DNA of 64,000 nt from Georgenia yuyongxinii (GCF_006352065.1 NZ_CP040915.1:2666001-2730000); one strand, 5' to 3'. Shown: positions 34,985 to 44,472, counted from the stretch's first letter. Translations and numbers: made by a program. Notes: generated by a model from the sequence alone, not told the origin.

Positions 34985-36331
34985 TCAGCCGGCCAGGGCG
35001 ACCTGGCCTTGGGACTCGGCGAGCGAGACCTTGGCGCCCAGTGCCTCGAGCTTGTCCATGAAGTGCTCGTAGCCGCGGTTGATGATGTCGATGCCGCGCA
35101 CCCGCGAGGTGCCCTCCGCCGCCAGGGCCGCGATGAGGTGGGAGAAACCGCCACGCAGGTCCGGCACCTCGATGTCCGCCGCCTTCAGCGGGGTGGGCCC
35201 GGAGATGACGGCCGAGTGGTTGAAGTTGCGCTGGCCGAAGCGGCACTGCAGCCCGCCGAGGCACTCGCGGTAGATCTGGATGGTCGCGCCCATGCCGCGC
35301 AAGGCGTCGGTGAAGCCGAACCGGTTCTCGTAGACGGTCTCGTGCACGATCGACAGGCCGGTGGCCTGGGTCAGCGCGACCACCAGCGGCTGCTGCCAGT
35401 CCGTCATGAACCCGGGGTGGACGTCGGTCTCGAGCACGATGGACTTGAGCTCTCCGCCGGGATGCCAGAACCGGATGCCGTCCTCGCGCACGTCGAACGC
35501 GCCGCCGACCTTCCGGAAGGTGTTGAGGAACGTCATCATCTCCGGCTGGGACGCACCGCGGACGAGCACGTCGCCGCCGGTGGCCAGGGCCGCCGACGCC
35601 CACGAGCCGGCCTCGATACGGTCGGCGAGCGCGGTGTGGTTGAAACCGTGCAGGCGGGCGACGCCCTCGATGCGGATGGTGCGGTCGGTGTCGACCGAGA
35701 TGATCGCGCCCATCTTCTGCAGCACCGCGATCAGGTCCATGATCTCCGGCTCGACGGCGGCGTTGGCCAGCTCGGTGAGCCCGTCCGCGCGAACGGCGGT
35801 GAGCAGCGTCTGCTCCGTGGCCCCGACGCTGGGGTACGGCAGCGCGATCTTCGTCCCGCGCAGGCCGCCGGGCGCGGAGATGTGGATGCCCTGCACCCGC
35901 TTGTCCACGACGGCGCCGAACTGGCGCAGGATGTCCAGGTGGTAGTCGATCGGGCGGTCGCCGATCCGGCAGCCGCCGAGGTCGGGGATGAAGGCCTCGC
36001 CGAGGCGGTGCAGCAGGGGCCCGCAGAAAAGGATCGGAATGCGGCTGGAGCCGGCGTAGGCGTCGATGTCCGCCACGTGCGCGGACTCGACGTTGCTCGG
36101 GTCCAGGGCGATGACGCCGGCGTCGCGGTCGTGCTGGACGGTCACGCCGTGCAGCCGGAGCAGGTCCGCGACGACGTCGACGTCCCGGATCTGCGGGACG
36201 TTGCGCAGCACGGAGGCGTCCTCACCGAGGAGGGAGGCGACCATGGCCTTGGAGACGAAGTTCTTCGCCCCGCGCACGGTGATCTCGCCCTTCAGGGGCG
36301 TGCCACCCTCGACAGTCAGGAGCCCGCTCAT
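34985..36331 (-). CDS. murA: UDP-N-acetylglucosamine 1-carboxyvinyltransferase
   Basis: MurA commits UDP-GlcNAc to peptidoglycan synthesis using phosphoenolpyruvate. The 448-residue protein begins MSGLLTVEGGTPLKGEITVRGAKN. It carries the active-site loop LGGCRIGDRP with the fosfomycin-target cysteine at about residue 121. Mycobacterial MurA has Asp at this position. GAGGT upstream supports ATG 36331 over a GTG two codons earlier. It belongs to the leuCD-murA-plsC-gpsA-ddl chain seen in relatives, here split on both sides by accessory genes. Confidence 0.93.
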   Translation of the reverse strand: MSGLLTVEGGTPLKGEITVRGAKNFVSKAMVASLLGEDASVLRNVPQIRDVDVVADLLRLHGVTVQHDRDAGVIALDPSNVESAHVADIDAYAGSSRIPILFCGPLLHRLGEAFIPDLGGCRIGDRPIDYHLDILRQFGAVVDKRVQGIHISAPGGLRGTKIALPYPSVGATEQTLLTAVRADGLTELANAAVEPEIMDLIAVLQKMGAIISVDTDRTIRIEGVARLHGFNHTALADRIEAGSWASAALATGGDVLVRGASQPEMMTFLNTFRKVGGAFDVREDGIRFWHPGGELKSIVLETDVHPGFMTDWQQPLVVALTQATGLSIVHETVYENRFGFTDALRGMGATIQIYRECLGGLQCRFGQRNFNHSAVISGPTPLKAADIEVPDLRGGFSHLIAALAAEGTSRVRGIDIINRGYEHFMDKLEALGAKVSLAESQGQVALAG

Positions 36332-36516
36332 ACACACCTCACAGCCCGCTGGGGGCGTTGTCGGAAGCGGACCGGAGTGGTCCGCGAGACGTCAGGATAC
36401 GTCGGGGGCCCGCGGGCGTGGCACCCCTGGCCCCTGTCGGTTCCAACACAGCCAGCCCCGAGCCGGCGGAGACCCGCACCAACCCGGCGGAAGCCGGCGA
36501 GCGGTCCGTGAGCACC

Positions 36517-37041
36517 TCAGTGCAGCAGCGACTTGAGGACGATCATCGCCACCCCGAAGAGTCCGGCGACGAGCGCGACCCCGAACCGTTCGGCGCGGGA
36601 GAGACGGCCCGAGGCACCGATCTCCCACCCGGACAGGCACAGCAGGAGGGTGCTGCACCAGAGGGCAGCGAGCACCGCGGTGTCGAGCGAGGCACCGGCG
36701 AGGCGCGTGAGCAGCAGGACCACGAGCGGCAGGGCCGACGCCGTCACAAACTCCCAGCCCGACGTCAGCTCACGCCGCACCTGGACCCAGCTCGGTCGTG
36801 CGCCGTCGTGGATGCGGGCGGCCACCAGGCGCGAGTAGCGTTCCGCCGCCCAATAGATGAGCAGGGTGACCAGGACCGCGACGTCGATCGCCACCGCTGT
36901 CTCCGCGTGGGAGCTGGCCAGGACCGCCGACCCGACGATGATCCCGTAGATGCCGGTGGCGGTCGCGTGCTCGGACGGGTGCCGGACCAGGCGACGATGC
37001 CCGGATCCGGCTGACGAGGACTTCCCGTCCGGGGTGGCCAT
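36517..37041 (-). CDS. Four-helix integral membrane protein, unknown function
   Basis: This is a 174-residue protein with four hydrophobic segments (about residues 30-46, 48-64, 96-112 and 118-134) and a final one near the C-terminus (VALVAGLFGVAMIVL). The loops are basic. The first helix segment reads ATGIYGIIVGSAVLAS. I do not recognise a family with confidence. It lies between murA and the class II amidotransferase gene on the same strand and may be co-transcribed with the latter, 60 bases away. Confidence 0.7.
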   Translation of the reverse strand: MATPDGKSSSAGSGHRRLVRHPSEHATATGIYGIIVGSAVLASSHAETAVAIDVAVLVTLLIYWAAERYSRLVAARIHDGARPSWVQVRRELTSGWEFVTASALPLVVLLLTRLAGASLDTAVLAALWCSTLLLCLSGWEIGASGRLSRAERFGVALVAGLFGVAMIVLKSLLH

Positions 37042-37101
37042 GGCACCTCCGATAGCTCGCTGGTCCGGTGCCCGCCCGGCACCGCCGCCGGCAGTCGTCG
37101 C

Positions 37102-37944
37102 TCAGCCGGCCAGCGGCAGCGGTTCGGGCTGGAACGACCTGAGTTCCGCGTGCCCCGGCCCCACCACTCCGCAGCTGGACTCCGGCACCTCGTTCCACGC
37201 ACCGGTGAGATCGCGAAGCGGCTCTGAGACCACGAACCTCGTCTCCTCGCCGAGGCGGTAGAGCACCTCGACCTCCGGGTGCAGCTCGAGCAGGCGGGCG
37301 ACCTTGGTCGAGAAGAACAGCGTCCGGGTCCGCCCCTCGCTGGAGTAGCGGAACGCCCAGACCGAGTTGCCGTCCGTGGCGGCCACGGTCATCTGGACCG
37401 GGTTCTCGACTCCGTGGCGCTTTCCGAGGCGCTCGACCTCCCCGACGGCCTGGGCCACCGCCCGGATCGGGTCGTCCTCCAGCCCGAACGTGAGGGCGAG
37501 GAAAAAGAGCGTCTCGGAGTCGGTCGAGCCCTCGATGTCCGGGTAGAGCGACGGGTCCACCGTCATGAGGAGATCGCGCTTGACCTCTGGGAAGCCCCTG
37601 ATCGCCCCGTTGTGCATCCACAGCCATTTGCCGTGCCGGAAGGGATGGCAGTTGCTGCGCTGCACGGCGGTCCCGGTCGAGGCTCGGATGTGGGCGAACA
37701 TCATCCGGGTCCGGATATGCCGGGAGACCTCCCGCAGGTTTGCGTCGTTCCATGCCGGGGCCACGTCCTTGTAGATGCCGGGCTCGGGGCCGTCGTCGTA
37801 CCAGCCGATCCCGAAGCCGTCGCCGTTGGTCGTGGTGGCGCCCATCCTCGAGTGGAGGCTCTGGTCGATCAGCGAGTGCTCGGGCTTGAAGAGCAGCTCC
37901 TCGACGACAAGCGGATCCCCTGAGTACACCATCCATCTGCACAT
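37102..37944 (-). CDS. Class II glutamine amidotransferase (YafJ/EgtC-like)
   Basis: This is a 280-residue Ntn-hydrolase. After removal of Met, Cys2 (MCRWMVYSGDP) is the nucleophile. Other family segments are HSLIDQSLHSR, GDGFGIGWYDDG, FAHIRASTGTAVQRSNCHPF and WMHNGAIRGF. It hydrolyses a glutamine-like amide. EgtC of ergothioneine synthesis has the same fold, but no other egt genes are present, so the substrate is open. A shattered homologous fragment lies 4 kb away near 42.1 kb. The protein is cytoplasmic. Confidence 0.88.
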   Translation of the reverse strand: MCRWMVYSGDPLVVEELLFKPEHSLIDQSLHSRMGATTTNGDGFGIGWYDDGPEPGIYKDVAPAWNDANLREVSRHIRTRMMFAHIRASTGTAVQRSNCHPFRHGKWLWMHNGAIRGFPEVKRDLLMTVDPSLYPDIEGSTDSETLFFLALTFGLEDDPIRAVAQAVGEVERLGKRHGVENPVQMTVAATDGNSVWAFRYSSEGRTRTLFFSTKVARLLELHPEVEVLYRLGEETRFVVSEPLRDLTGAWNEVPESSCGVVGPGHAELRSFQPEPLPLAG

Positions 37945-38180
37945 ACCCGTCACCGAACCAGGCTGCGGGCGGGCGCGCCTCGTCCGCCGGGTATGAGCGG
38001 TAGTGGCCTCCGCAATCATCCCGCCGCTCGTCCTCACCCGCTACCCGGGCGCGTCGCGTACCAGCTGACGAGGCGCCGGCGACGGCTGCACGTCCACCCG
38101 CCGAGGATGACGTCTGACCGGCGGGGACGTCCCATGCTGGGTCACGACAGGTCGCCCGACGTGCCACTGGAGGCAGCACC

Positions 38181-38645
38181 ATGGCGGAGAACATTGAGGC
38201 CTTTACCGAGGAGTACGACTCGACCGGGCCGATCGACTACATCGTCGTGGAGTTCCCCGGGAACCGGATGCGCGGCGAGGCGTTCCCGCTCCTGATCGAC
38301 CTCGTGGAGCGGGGCATCATCCGCATCCTCGACTTCGTCTTCGTCCGCAAGGACACCGACGGCTCGATCGCGGCCCTGACCCTGAAGGACCTGGACGGGG
38401 ACGACCAGCTCGATCTGCAGCTCTTCGAGGGCGCCTCCTCGGGGCTCATCGGTGACGAGGACGTGGCGGACATCGGCAACGTGCTCGAAGCCGGGAGCTC
38501 GGGCGGCGTGCTCATCTACGAGAACCTGTGGGCGGCCCCGTTCGCCTCGGCCGTCCGGCGTGCGGGAGGCCAGCTCGTCGCGAGCGGCCGGCTCCCCGTC
38601 CAGGCGATCCTGGCCGCGCTCGACGACATCGAGCACGCGGCGTGA
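38181..38645 (+). CDS. DUF6325 family protein
   Basis: This is a 154-residue soluble protein. It reads GPIDYIVVEFPGNRM, then IIRILDFVFVRKDTDGSI, then GVLIYENLWAAPFASAVRRAGGQLVASGRL. It looks like a duplicated alpha/beta membrane-associated stress protein of the DUF1269/DUF6325 superfamily. Function is unknown. GGAGG lies 7 bases upstream of the ATG. It is followed 31 bases later by a SHOCT protein, a pairing that recurs in actinobacteria. A distant paralog is encoded at 54.0-54.5 kb. Confidence 0.82.
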   Translation: MAENIEAFTEEYDSTGPIDYIVVEFPGNRMRGEAFPLLIDLVERGIIRILDFVFVRKDTDGSIAALTLKDLDGDDQLDLQLFEGASSGLIGDEDVADIGNVLEAGSSGGVLIYENLWAAPFASAVRRAGGQLVASGRLPVQAILAALDDIEHAA

Positions 38646-38676
38646 CGACCAGTCGGTGACGAGAGAGAGGTAGACG

Positions 38677-38991
38677 ATGGGACTTCTTCGAGGAGTCGCC
38701 CGAACCGCCGTCGTGGCGGGCACGGCGACCGCGGTGTCGAACCGGGTCTCCCGGCGCCAGGCCGGCCGCTGGGCGGACCAGGAGCAGCAGGCAGCACCGC
38801 AGTCCGCCGCCCCGCCGCAGTACGAGGCACCCCCGCAGTACGCCGCCCCCGAGCCGGTGGCCGCGCCACCCGCCGGTTCCGGCATGGACTCCAAGCTCGC
38901 CCAGCTCAAGGAGCTCGGCGCGCTGAGAGAGCAGGGGGTGCTCAGCGACGCAGAGTTCGAGGCGCAGAAGGCCAGGATCCTCGCGGGCTGA
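38677..38991 (+). CDS. SHOCT-domain protein
   Basis: This is a 104-residue protein with a short amphipathic or hydrophobic N-terminus (GVARTAVVAGTATAVSNRV). A Gln/Pro/Ala linker with repeated PPQYEAPPQYAAPEP follows. The C-terminal SHOCT motif reads LAQLKELGALREQGVLSDAEFEAQKARIL. SHOCT acts as an oligomerisation or membrane-recruitment element; no enzymatic domain is present. It is in an apparent two-gene operon with the DUF6325 gene and ends at a strong hairpin. Confidence 0.85.
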   Translation: MGLLRGVARTAVVAGTATAVSNRVSRRQAGRWADQEQQAAPQSAAPPQYEAPPQYAAPEPVAAPPAGSGMDSKLAQLKELGALREQGVLSDAEFEAQKARILAG

Positions 38992-39018
38992 GAACGGGGC
39001 ATGCCCGGCACCTGACGA

Positions 39019-39058
39019 CGGGCGGGGCCGCGGACTAAGCGGTCCGCGGCCCCGCCCG
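39019..39058. terminator. Bidirectional terminator hairpin
   Basis: A 17-bp perfect stem (CGGGCGGGGCCGCGGAC and its complement) surrounds a 6-base loop between the convergent SHOCT gene and leuD. It is very GC-rich and lacks a clear U tract on either strand, but its placement suits transcription termination for both genes. Confidence 0.75.
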
Positions 39059-39094
39059 GACCCATCCTCAGGCAGCGGCGCGTCGGCGTGAGCC

Positions 39095-39778
39095 TCAGGC
39101 CAGGGGCGCGTCGGCGTGGGCCGGCAGGCCCTCGCCGTCCGACCCGACCGGGCGGGCGGCCATGATGTGCACCGGCGGCAGGTGCTTGGCCGGCAGGGTC
39201 AGGGGCCGCCACGCGGCGCGCTCGGCCTCGTAGGCGGTGATGTCCGCCTCGCTCTGGAGCGTCAGACCGATGTCGTCCAGGCCCTCCAGGAGGCGCCAGC
39301 GGGTGTAGTCGTCGATCTCGAAGGTGGTGTGGACCTCGCCCGCGGCGACCGTCCTGTGCTCCAGGTCGACCGTGACCTCGGTGCCGGGCTCGGTCTCGAG
39401 CACCTTCCAGATCATCTCGGCGTCCTCCTGGCTGATGACGCCGGCCACCAGGCCCTGCTTGCCGGAGTTGCCGCGGAAGATGTCCGCGAACCGCGGGGCG
39501 AGCACCACGCGGAAGCCGTAGTCCTTCAGCGCCCAGACGGCGTGCTCGCGCGAGGAGCCGGTGCCGAAGTCGGCGCCGGCGACCAGCACGGAGCCGTTGG
39601 TGTACGCGGGCTTGTTGAGCACGAACTCGGGGTCGCCGCGCCACGCGGCGAACAGCGCGTCCTCGAACCCCGTGCGGGTGACCCGCTTGAGGTAGACGGC
39701 GGGGATGATCTGGTCGGTGTCGACGTTGCTGCGGCGCAGCGGGACGCCGACGCCGGTGTGCTGGGTGAACTTCTCCAT
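39095..39778 (-). CDS. leuD: 3-isopropylmalate dehydratase small subunit
   Basis: LeuD forms, with LeuC, the isomerase that converts 2- to 3-isopropylmalate in leucine synthesis. The 227-residue protein begins [26 protein letters not shown]. It has the substrate-specificity segment [17 protein letters not shown] and the swivel-domain motif [12 protein letters not shown]-terminal extension of about 25 residues ends HADAPLA. Its start is 19 bases after the leuC stop, so the two are co-transcribed. Confidence 0.96.
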   Translation of the reverse strand: MEKFTQHTGVGVPLRRSNVDTDQIIPAVYLKRVTRTGFEDALFAAWRGDPEFVLNKPAYTNGSVLVAGADFGTGSSREHAVWALKDYGFRVVLAPRFADIFRGNSGKQGLVAGVISQEDAEMIWKVLETEPGTEVTVDLEHRTVAAGEVHTTFEIDDYTRWRLLEGLDDIGLTLQSEADITAYEAERAAWRPLTLPAKHLPPVHIMAARPVGSDGEGLPAHADAPLA

Positions 39779-39797
39779 GGTCACGTGCTCCTTGGCG

Positions 39798-41225
39798 TCA
39801 GGCGTGGACGGGCTGCTGGGCGGGCTCGAGGTCGGCGGGGGCCGAGAGGGTGCCGCGGATCGCGGTCGCCGCGGCCACCAGCGGGGAGACCAGGTGGGTG
39901 CGCCCACCCTTCCCCTGCCGGCCCTCGAAGTTGCGGTTGGACGTCGACGCCGCCCGCTCCCCCGGCTTGAGCTGGTCGGGGTTCATGCCCAGGCACATCG
40001 AGCACCCCGCGTTGCGCCACTCGGCGCCGAAGCTCAGGAAGACCTGGTCCAGGCCCTCGGCCTCGGCCTGCAGCCGCACGCGGGCGGAGCCGGGCACCAC
40101 GAGCACGCGGACGTCGTCCGCCTTCTTCCTGCCCTTGATGACGTCGGCGACGGCGCGCAGGTCCTCGATGCGGCCGTTGGTGCACGAGCCGATGAAGACG
40201 GTGTCGACGTGGATGTCCTTCAGCGGGGTGCCCGGCGTGAGCGCCATGTACTCCAGCGCCCGCTCGGCCGCCTTGCGGGCACCCTCGTCGGCGATGTCGA
40301 CGGGGTCCGGCACGGCGGCCGAGAGCGGCAGGCCCTGGCCGGGGTTGGTGCCCCAGGTGACGAACGGCTCGAGGGAGTCGGCGTCGAGGTCGACCTCGAC
40401 GTCGAAGACGGCGTCGTCGTCGGAGCGCAGCGTCCTCCAGTACTCGAGGGCAGCGTCCCAGTCGGCACCCTCGGGCGCGTGCGGGCGGCCTTTGATGTAC
40501 TCGAACGTGGTTTCGTCCGGGGCGATCATGCCGGCGCGGGCACCGGCCTCGATGGACATGTTGCAGATGGTCATCCGGGCCTCCATGGAGAGGTTCCGGA
40601 TGGCCTCGCCGCGGTACTCCAGGACGTAGCCCTGCCCGCCGCCGGTGCCGATCTTCGCGATGATCGCCAGGATGACGTCCTTGGCCGTGGTGCCGGGGCG
40701 CAGCGTGCCGTCGACGTTGATCGCCATGGTCTTGAACGGGGCGAGCGGGAGCGTCTGGGTGGCCAACACGTGCTCGACCTCGGAGGTGCCGATGCCGAAC
40801 GCCAGGGCGCCGAAGGCGCCGTGGGTGGAGGTGTGGGAGTCGCCGCAGACGACCGTCAGGCCGGGCATGGTCAGGCCCAGCTGCGGGCCGACGACGTGCA
40901 CGATGCCCTGGTCGGCGTCGCCGAGCGAGTGCAGGCGGATCCCGAACTCCTTGGCGTTGTTGCGCAGGGTCTGGATCTGCGTGCGGCTGGTGGCGTCGGC
41001 GATGGGCCGGTCGATGTCCAGGGTGGGCGTGTTGTGGTCCTCGGTGGCGATGGTGAGGTCCGGGCGGCGCACCGGACGGCCGGCGAGGCGGAGCCCCTCG
41101 AAGGCCTGCGGGCTGGTCACCTCGTGGACGAGGTGGAGGTCGATGTACAGCAGGTCCGGCGCCCCGTCGGTGCCCTTGCGCACCACGTGCGCGTTCCAGA
41201 CCTTCTCGGCCAGCGTTCCGCTCAT
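39798..41225 (-). CDS. leuC: 3-isopropylmalate dehydratase large subunit
   Basis: This is the catalytic [4Fe-4S] subunit of isopropylmalate isomerase. The 475-residue protein has [31 protein letters not shown] and [12 protein letters not shown]. The three cluster cysteines lie in SCTNGR and CSMC. The start [15 protein letters not shown] matches the family. It is divergent from ndgR across 87 bp that contains a clear inverted-repeat operator, so leucine-pathway control by NdgR is expected, as in Streptomyces and Corynebacterium (LtbR). Confidence 0.96.
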   Translation of the reverse strand: MSGTLAEKVWNAHVVRKGTDGAPDLLYIDLHLVHEVTSPQAFEGLRLAGRPVRRPDLTIATEDHNTPTLDIDRPIADATSRTQIQTLRNNAKEFGIRLHSLGDADQGIVHVVGPQLGLTMPGLTVVCGDSHTSTHGAFGALAFGIGTSEVEHVLATQTLPLAPFKTMAINVDGTLRPGTTAKDVILAIIAKIGTGGGQGYVLEYRGEAIRNLSMEARMTICNMSIEAGARAGMIAPDETTFEYIKGRPHAPEGADWDAALEYWRTLRSDDDAVFDVEVDLDADSLEPFVTWGTNPGQGLPLSAAVPDPVDIADEGARKAAERALEYMALTPGTPLKDIHVDTVFIGSCTNGRIEDLRAVADVIKGRKKADDVRVLVVPGSARVRLQAEAEGLDQVFLSFGAEWRNAGCSMCLGMNPDQLKPGERAASTSNRNFEGRQGKGGRTHLVSPLVAAATAIRGTLSAPADLEPAQQPVHA

Positions 41226-41277
41226 CACGCTCTCACTTCCTCGTACAGTCCCGCCCGGGACGTGTCGCCCAGCACAG

Positions 41278-41306
41278 TTGCATCTCACGCTCTGAGATGT
41301 CAATAT
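41278..41306 (+). promoter_or_regulatory. NdgR-type operator overlapping the ndgR promoter
   Basis: An inverted repeat has arms TTGCATCTCA (41278-41287) and TGAGATGTCAA (41293-41303) around CGCTC. The same bases carry a -35 (TTGCAT, 41278-41283) and -10 (CAATAT, 41301-41306) with a 17-bp spacer. A regulator bound here would block ndgR transcription directly and could control divergent leuCD. Confidence 0.75.
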
Positions 41307-41312
41307 CGCTCC

Positions 41313-42035
41313 ATGGACAACACTAGCGGAGTCGGCGTCCTTGACAAGGCCGCCACGGTTCTCGGTGCGTTGGAAGCCGGGCCTGCCACCCTTGCCCAGC
41401 TGGTCAGCTCCACCCACCTCGCCCGGCCGACGGCGCACCGTCTCGCCGTCGCGCTCGAGCACCACCGCCTTGTCGCCCGCGATATGCAGGGACGGTTCAT
41501 CCTGGGCCCGCGCCTGGCGGAGCTGGCCTCCGCGGCCGGCGAGGACCGCCTGCTCGCCGCGGCCGGGCCGGTCCTGACGGCCCTGCGCGACCACACGAAC
41601 GAGAGCGCGCAGCTCTTCCGCCGCCAGGGCGACCAGCGCATCTGCGTCGCGGCCGCGGAGCGCCCCATGGGTCTGCGCGACTCGATCCCGGTCGGTGCGA
41701 CGTTGAGCATGCTCGCCGGCTCGGCGGCCCAGGTGCTGCTCGCCTGGGAGGAGCCGGACCGCCTGCACCGCGGCCTGCACGGGGCGAACTTCACGGCGAC
41801 GGTGCTCAGCGCCGTCCGGCGCCGGGGCTGGGCACAGTCCGTCGCCGAGCGCGAGCCGGGCGTGGCCTCCATCTCCGCACCGGTCCGCGGCCCGTCGGGG
41901 CGCGTGCTCGCGGCGGTGTCCGTCTCCGGCCCGATCGAGCGCATGGGCCGTCAGCCCGGCCGGCTGCACGCCGCCGCCGTCGTCGCGGCTGCGAACCGGC
42001 TCACCGAGGTGCTCAAGCGCACAGAGGAGGGCTGA
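41313..42035 (+). CDS. ndgR: IclR-family transcriptional regulator NdgR
   Basis: This is a 240-residue regulator with an N-terminal winged HTH ([22 protein letters not shown]) and a C-terminal IclR effector domain (about residues 80-235). NdgR/LtbR controls leucine and other amino-acid genes and is encoded divergently from leuCD in most actinobacteria. The promoter -10 lies 6 bases before the ATG, so the mRNA is probably leaderless. The operator covers the whole promoter, which predicts autorepression. Confidence 0.93.
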   Translation: MDNTSGVGVLDKAATVLGALEAGPATLAQLVSSTHLARPTAHRLAVALEHHRLVARDMQGRFILGPRLAELASAAGEDRLLAAAGPVLTALRDHTNESAQLFRRQGDQRICVAAAERPMGLRDSIPVGATLSMLAGSAAQVLLAWEEPDRLHRGLHGANFTATVLSAVRRRGWAQSVAEREPGVASISAPVRGPSGRVLAAVSVSGPIERMGRQPGRLHAAAVVAAANRLTEVLKRTEEG

Positions 42036-42074
42036 GCGCCCCTTGGACGTGCCGCGGGGGTACTTCCCCCACCA

Positions 42075-42300
42075 TAGAGGCGCCTGCCGGATCACCCCCT
42101 GATCGACCAGAGCCGGCACTCACGGCTCGGGGCGACGCCGACGGCGAAGGGGTCGGCATCGGTTGGTACGGCGACGGCGAGGACCCGATGACCTTCAGGG
42201 GCATGGATCCGCCGGTAGCGACCGCGACCGGAACTCCGCGAGGTGACCCCGCAGCTGCCCGGCCTGGGTCGCCGCATGATCGGCCCAGGCACTCGACCAC
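42075..42300 (+). pseudogene. Remnant of a class II glutamine amidotransferase
   Basis: In one frame from 42099 the DNA encodes [15 protein letters not shown]. After a shift at about 42142 another frame encodes GEGVGIGWYGDGEDP. A third piece near 42238 recalls the LREVT segment that follows in the intact gene at 37102-37944 (LIDQSLHSRMGATTT, GDGFGIGWYDDG, LREVSRH). The order matches the intact protein. Several frameshifts and internal deletions and the absence of a start show that it is dead. It lies immediately after ndgR and ends at the gadB stop. Confidence 0.7.
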
Positions 42301-43674
42301 TCAGTGGCCGCTGCCCGTGACGACCTTACGACGTTCCGTCTCGTGGGCCCCGCCCTTCTTGGCCAGGGTCGCGCAGGCCTCCTCGATGTCGCGCGCCAGC
42401 GTGTCCACGTGCTCGCGGCTCATCGTCTGCTTCACGAGCGCCCGCATGATCGTCACGGACTGGGCGTCGGGCGGAAGCGTGTAGGCCGGGACCATCCAGC
42501 CGCGCTCGGCCGACAGCTGCCAGGCGATGTCGAACTCGTCGTACACCTGGTTCTCCGTGAGCCGGAAGGCCACGAGCGGCAGCTGCTCATCGTCGGCACC
42601 TATCAGCTCGAAGCGACCCATGGCCTGCAGCTTCTCCGCCAGGAGCCGCGCGTTGAGCTGCATGTTCCGCATGATGTAGGTGTACCCCGCCCGGCCGTAG
42701 CGGACGAAGTTGTAGTACTGCGCCAGGACCATCGCGGAGCCGGTGGAGAAGTTCAGCGTGAACGTCGCGTCCGTCTTGCCGAGGTAGTTCTCCGTGAACA
42801 CGAGTTCCGGGGCGAGGTCGGACCGCTCACGGAAGATCAGCCAGCCGATGCCCGGGTAGACGAGCCCGAACTTGTGTCCGGACACGTTGATGGACCGCAC
42901 CTGCTCGAGGCGGAAGTCCCACGCGGAGTCGGGGTAAAGGAACGGCCAGACGAAGCCGCCGCTAGCGCCGTCAACGTGTAACGGGACGTCAAGACCGCGT
43001 TCCGCCTTGATCTGCAGCAGCAGGTCGTTGAGGCCCACGATGTCGTCCTTGTGCCCGGTGAAGGTCGTACCGAGTACGGCGGCGACCCCGATCGTGTTCT
43101 CGTCGACATGGGGCGCTACGTCCTCCGGACCGATCGTGTACTTGCCCTTCTTCAGCGGCACGATCCTCGGCTCGACGTCGAAATAGCGGCAGAACTTCTC
43201 CCAGACGACGTGGACGTCGCCGCCGAACACGAGGTTCGGACTCGACGTCGACCCCCCGGCCGCCTCGCGGCGCTTGCGCCACTTCCACTTCAGGGAGAGC
43301 GCGCCGAGCATGATTGCCTCCGACGAACCCTGGGTCCGCGCGCCCGTCGTCTCCCCGGGTGCGTGGAACAGGTCGGCGAGCATGCGGATGCACCGCTGCT
43401 CGATCTCGGCCGTCCGCGGGTACTCGGCGTGGTCGATGAAGTTCCGGTGCAGGTTGTCGGCAATGACTCGCTGTGCCTCTGGCTCCATCCAGGTGGTCAC
43501 GAAGGTCGCGAGGTTGCGAGCGGGGTCGCCCTCCAGGGCAAGGTCCTCCCCGACGAGCCGCATCGCATCGACGGCGGTCATGCCGTTCTCGGGAAACTCC
43601 CTCGTCGGCACCTCTTCGATGGCGAAGCTGTTTCCGAACAGTGCGGCGTCGGCGTCGCGTGGTGGGGGGCTCAT
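42301..43674 (-). CDS. gadB: Glutamate decarboxylase
   Basis: GadB decarboxylates glutamate to GABA with PLP, consuming a proton, and is a classic acid-stress enzyme. The 457-residue protein has NLHRNFIDHAEYP, GSSEAIMLG, LHVDGASGGFVWPF and the Schiff-base lysine in SINVSGHKFGLVYPG (about Lys268). It also has VPAYTLPPD. Two ATGs compete; AGGAG abuts the first (43680) but is correctly spaced for 43674, which is chosen. No GadC antiporter is encoded nearby; the adjacent membrane protein is not recognisable as one. Confidence 0.94.
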   Translation of the reverse strand: MSPPPRDADAALFGNSFAIEEVPTREFPENGMTAVDAMRLVGEDLALEGDPARNLATFVTTWMEPEAQRVIADNLHRNFIDHAEYPRTAEIEQRCIRMLADLFHAPGETTGARTQGSSEAIMLGALSLKWKWRKRREAAGGSTSSPNLVFGGDVHVVWEKFCRYFDVEPRIVPLKKGKYTIGPEDVAPHVDENTIGVAAVLGTTFTGHKDDIVGLNDLLLQIKAERGLDVPLHVDGASGGFVWPFLYPDSAWDFRLEQVRSINVSGHKFGLVYPGIGWLIFRERSDLAPELVFTENYLGKTDATFTLNFSTGSAMVLAQYYNFVRYGRAGYTYIMRNMQLNARLLAEKLQAMGRFELIGADDEQLPLVAFRLTENQVYDEFDIAWQLSAERGWMVPAYTLPPDAQSVTIMRALVKQTMSREHVDTLARDIEEACATLAKKGGAHETERRKVVTGSGH

Positions 43675-43746
43675 GGACATCTCCTTCTACAGAGGGTGGG
43701 ATTGACCTGACTTTTCGGGAACCCGTCCCCGGGTGCACGCGACCCG

Positions 43747-44472
43747 TCACGTGGCCGCTCCGTCCGCGCCGTGGCCGCCGGGACGGTCACGCTGCCTCGA
43801 CTCCACTGCCGACCTCCAGGCTGTGAACATGAGGGCCGCTCCCCCGAGGAAGCAGAGCGCTCCAAGCAACGTCCCAGCGCTGGAGATCTGGCTAGCGAGC
43901 ATCTCCCCCGTGCCGGGGAGTACGTAGCTCGCCAGCGCTGACGCCATGAAGAGGACGGAACCGATCATGTTCAGCCACGCGATGCTCCGCGCCGCCGGAC
44001 CAGGTCGGGCGACGATTCGGCCGCTGACGGCGAGGATGCCGAGCCCGCTCGCGAGGAGGAACAGCGTCGACCCGAAGAAGTCCGGGCGCCAGACGCGCCG
44101 ATCCTCCTCGGCGACGGTGACGTTGTGGATGAGGGCGGCGAGCGTGCTGACGTTGAAGAAGACGGTTCCGGGGAACTGGGTGCAAGCAGCGAGCCAGTTC
44201 AGGTCGCGGGGCCGCCAGGCCCACAGCCCCAGCGGCTGCGGGGCGTGCTGACCGGTGTTGTCGACGTCGGTCAGTATCGGGTTCTGGGCCTGGAGCAGCT
44301 GGGAGAACGAGGCCACCGTGAAGAAGATTGAGCCGACGAAGAAGGTCACGGAGTCGGCCGGCCCGCCGACGGCGTCCACGTAGGCCGGCGTCGCGCCCAG
44401 CGCAAAGCATGCGGCTCCGGCGATGAAGATCCAGGCGATGACCGCGTTGAGCGCGGCCGGCCGCACCATCAT
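43747..44472 (-). CDS. Polytopic membrane protein, possibly YrhK-like
   Basis: This is a 241-residue protein with six hydrophobic helices (for example VIAWIFIAGAACFALGAT and SVTFFVGSIFFTVASFSQLL). A conserved-looking loop reads WRPRDLNWLAACTQFPGTVFFN. The helix pairs resemble YrhK-type units, but I am not certain of the family. It lies 72 bases upstream of gadB on the same strand and may be its partner. It is too short for an APC-type glutamate/GABA antiporter such as GadC. The C-terminus is a basic Arg/Gly tail. Confidence 0.65.
   Translation of the reverse strand: MMVRPAALNAVIAWIFIAGAACFALGATPAYVDAVGGPADSVTFFVGSIFFTVASFSQLLQAQNPILTDVDNTGQHAPQPLGLWAWRPRDLNWLAACTQFPGTVFFNVSTLAALIHNVTVAEEDRRVWRPDFFGSTLFLLASGLGILAVSGRIVARPGPAARSIAWLNMIGSVLFMASALASYVLPGTGEMLASQISSAGTLLGALCFLGGAALMFTAWRSAVESRQRDRPGGHGADGAAT

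Noticed and set aside
37102-37944. EgtC of ergothioneine biosynthesis
   Set aside because: The fold matches but egtA, egtB, egtD and egtE are not nearby, so only the class II amidotransferase family is claimed.
42013-42300. Minus-strand 95-residue frame between ndgR and gadB
   Set aside because: It overlaps the amidotransferase remnant on the other strand and the ndgR end; Pro/Ser/Gly-rich with no ribosome-binding site.
43747-44472. GadC-type glutamate/GABA antiporter next to gadB
   Set aside because: Only about six helices and 241 residues; APC antiporters have around twelve helices and about 500 residues.
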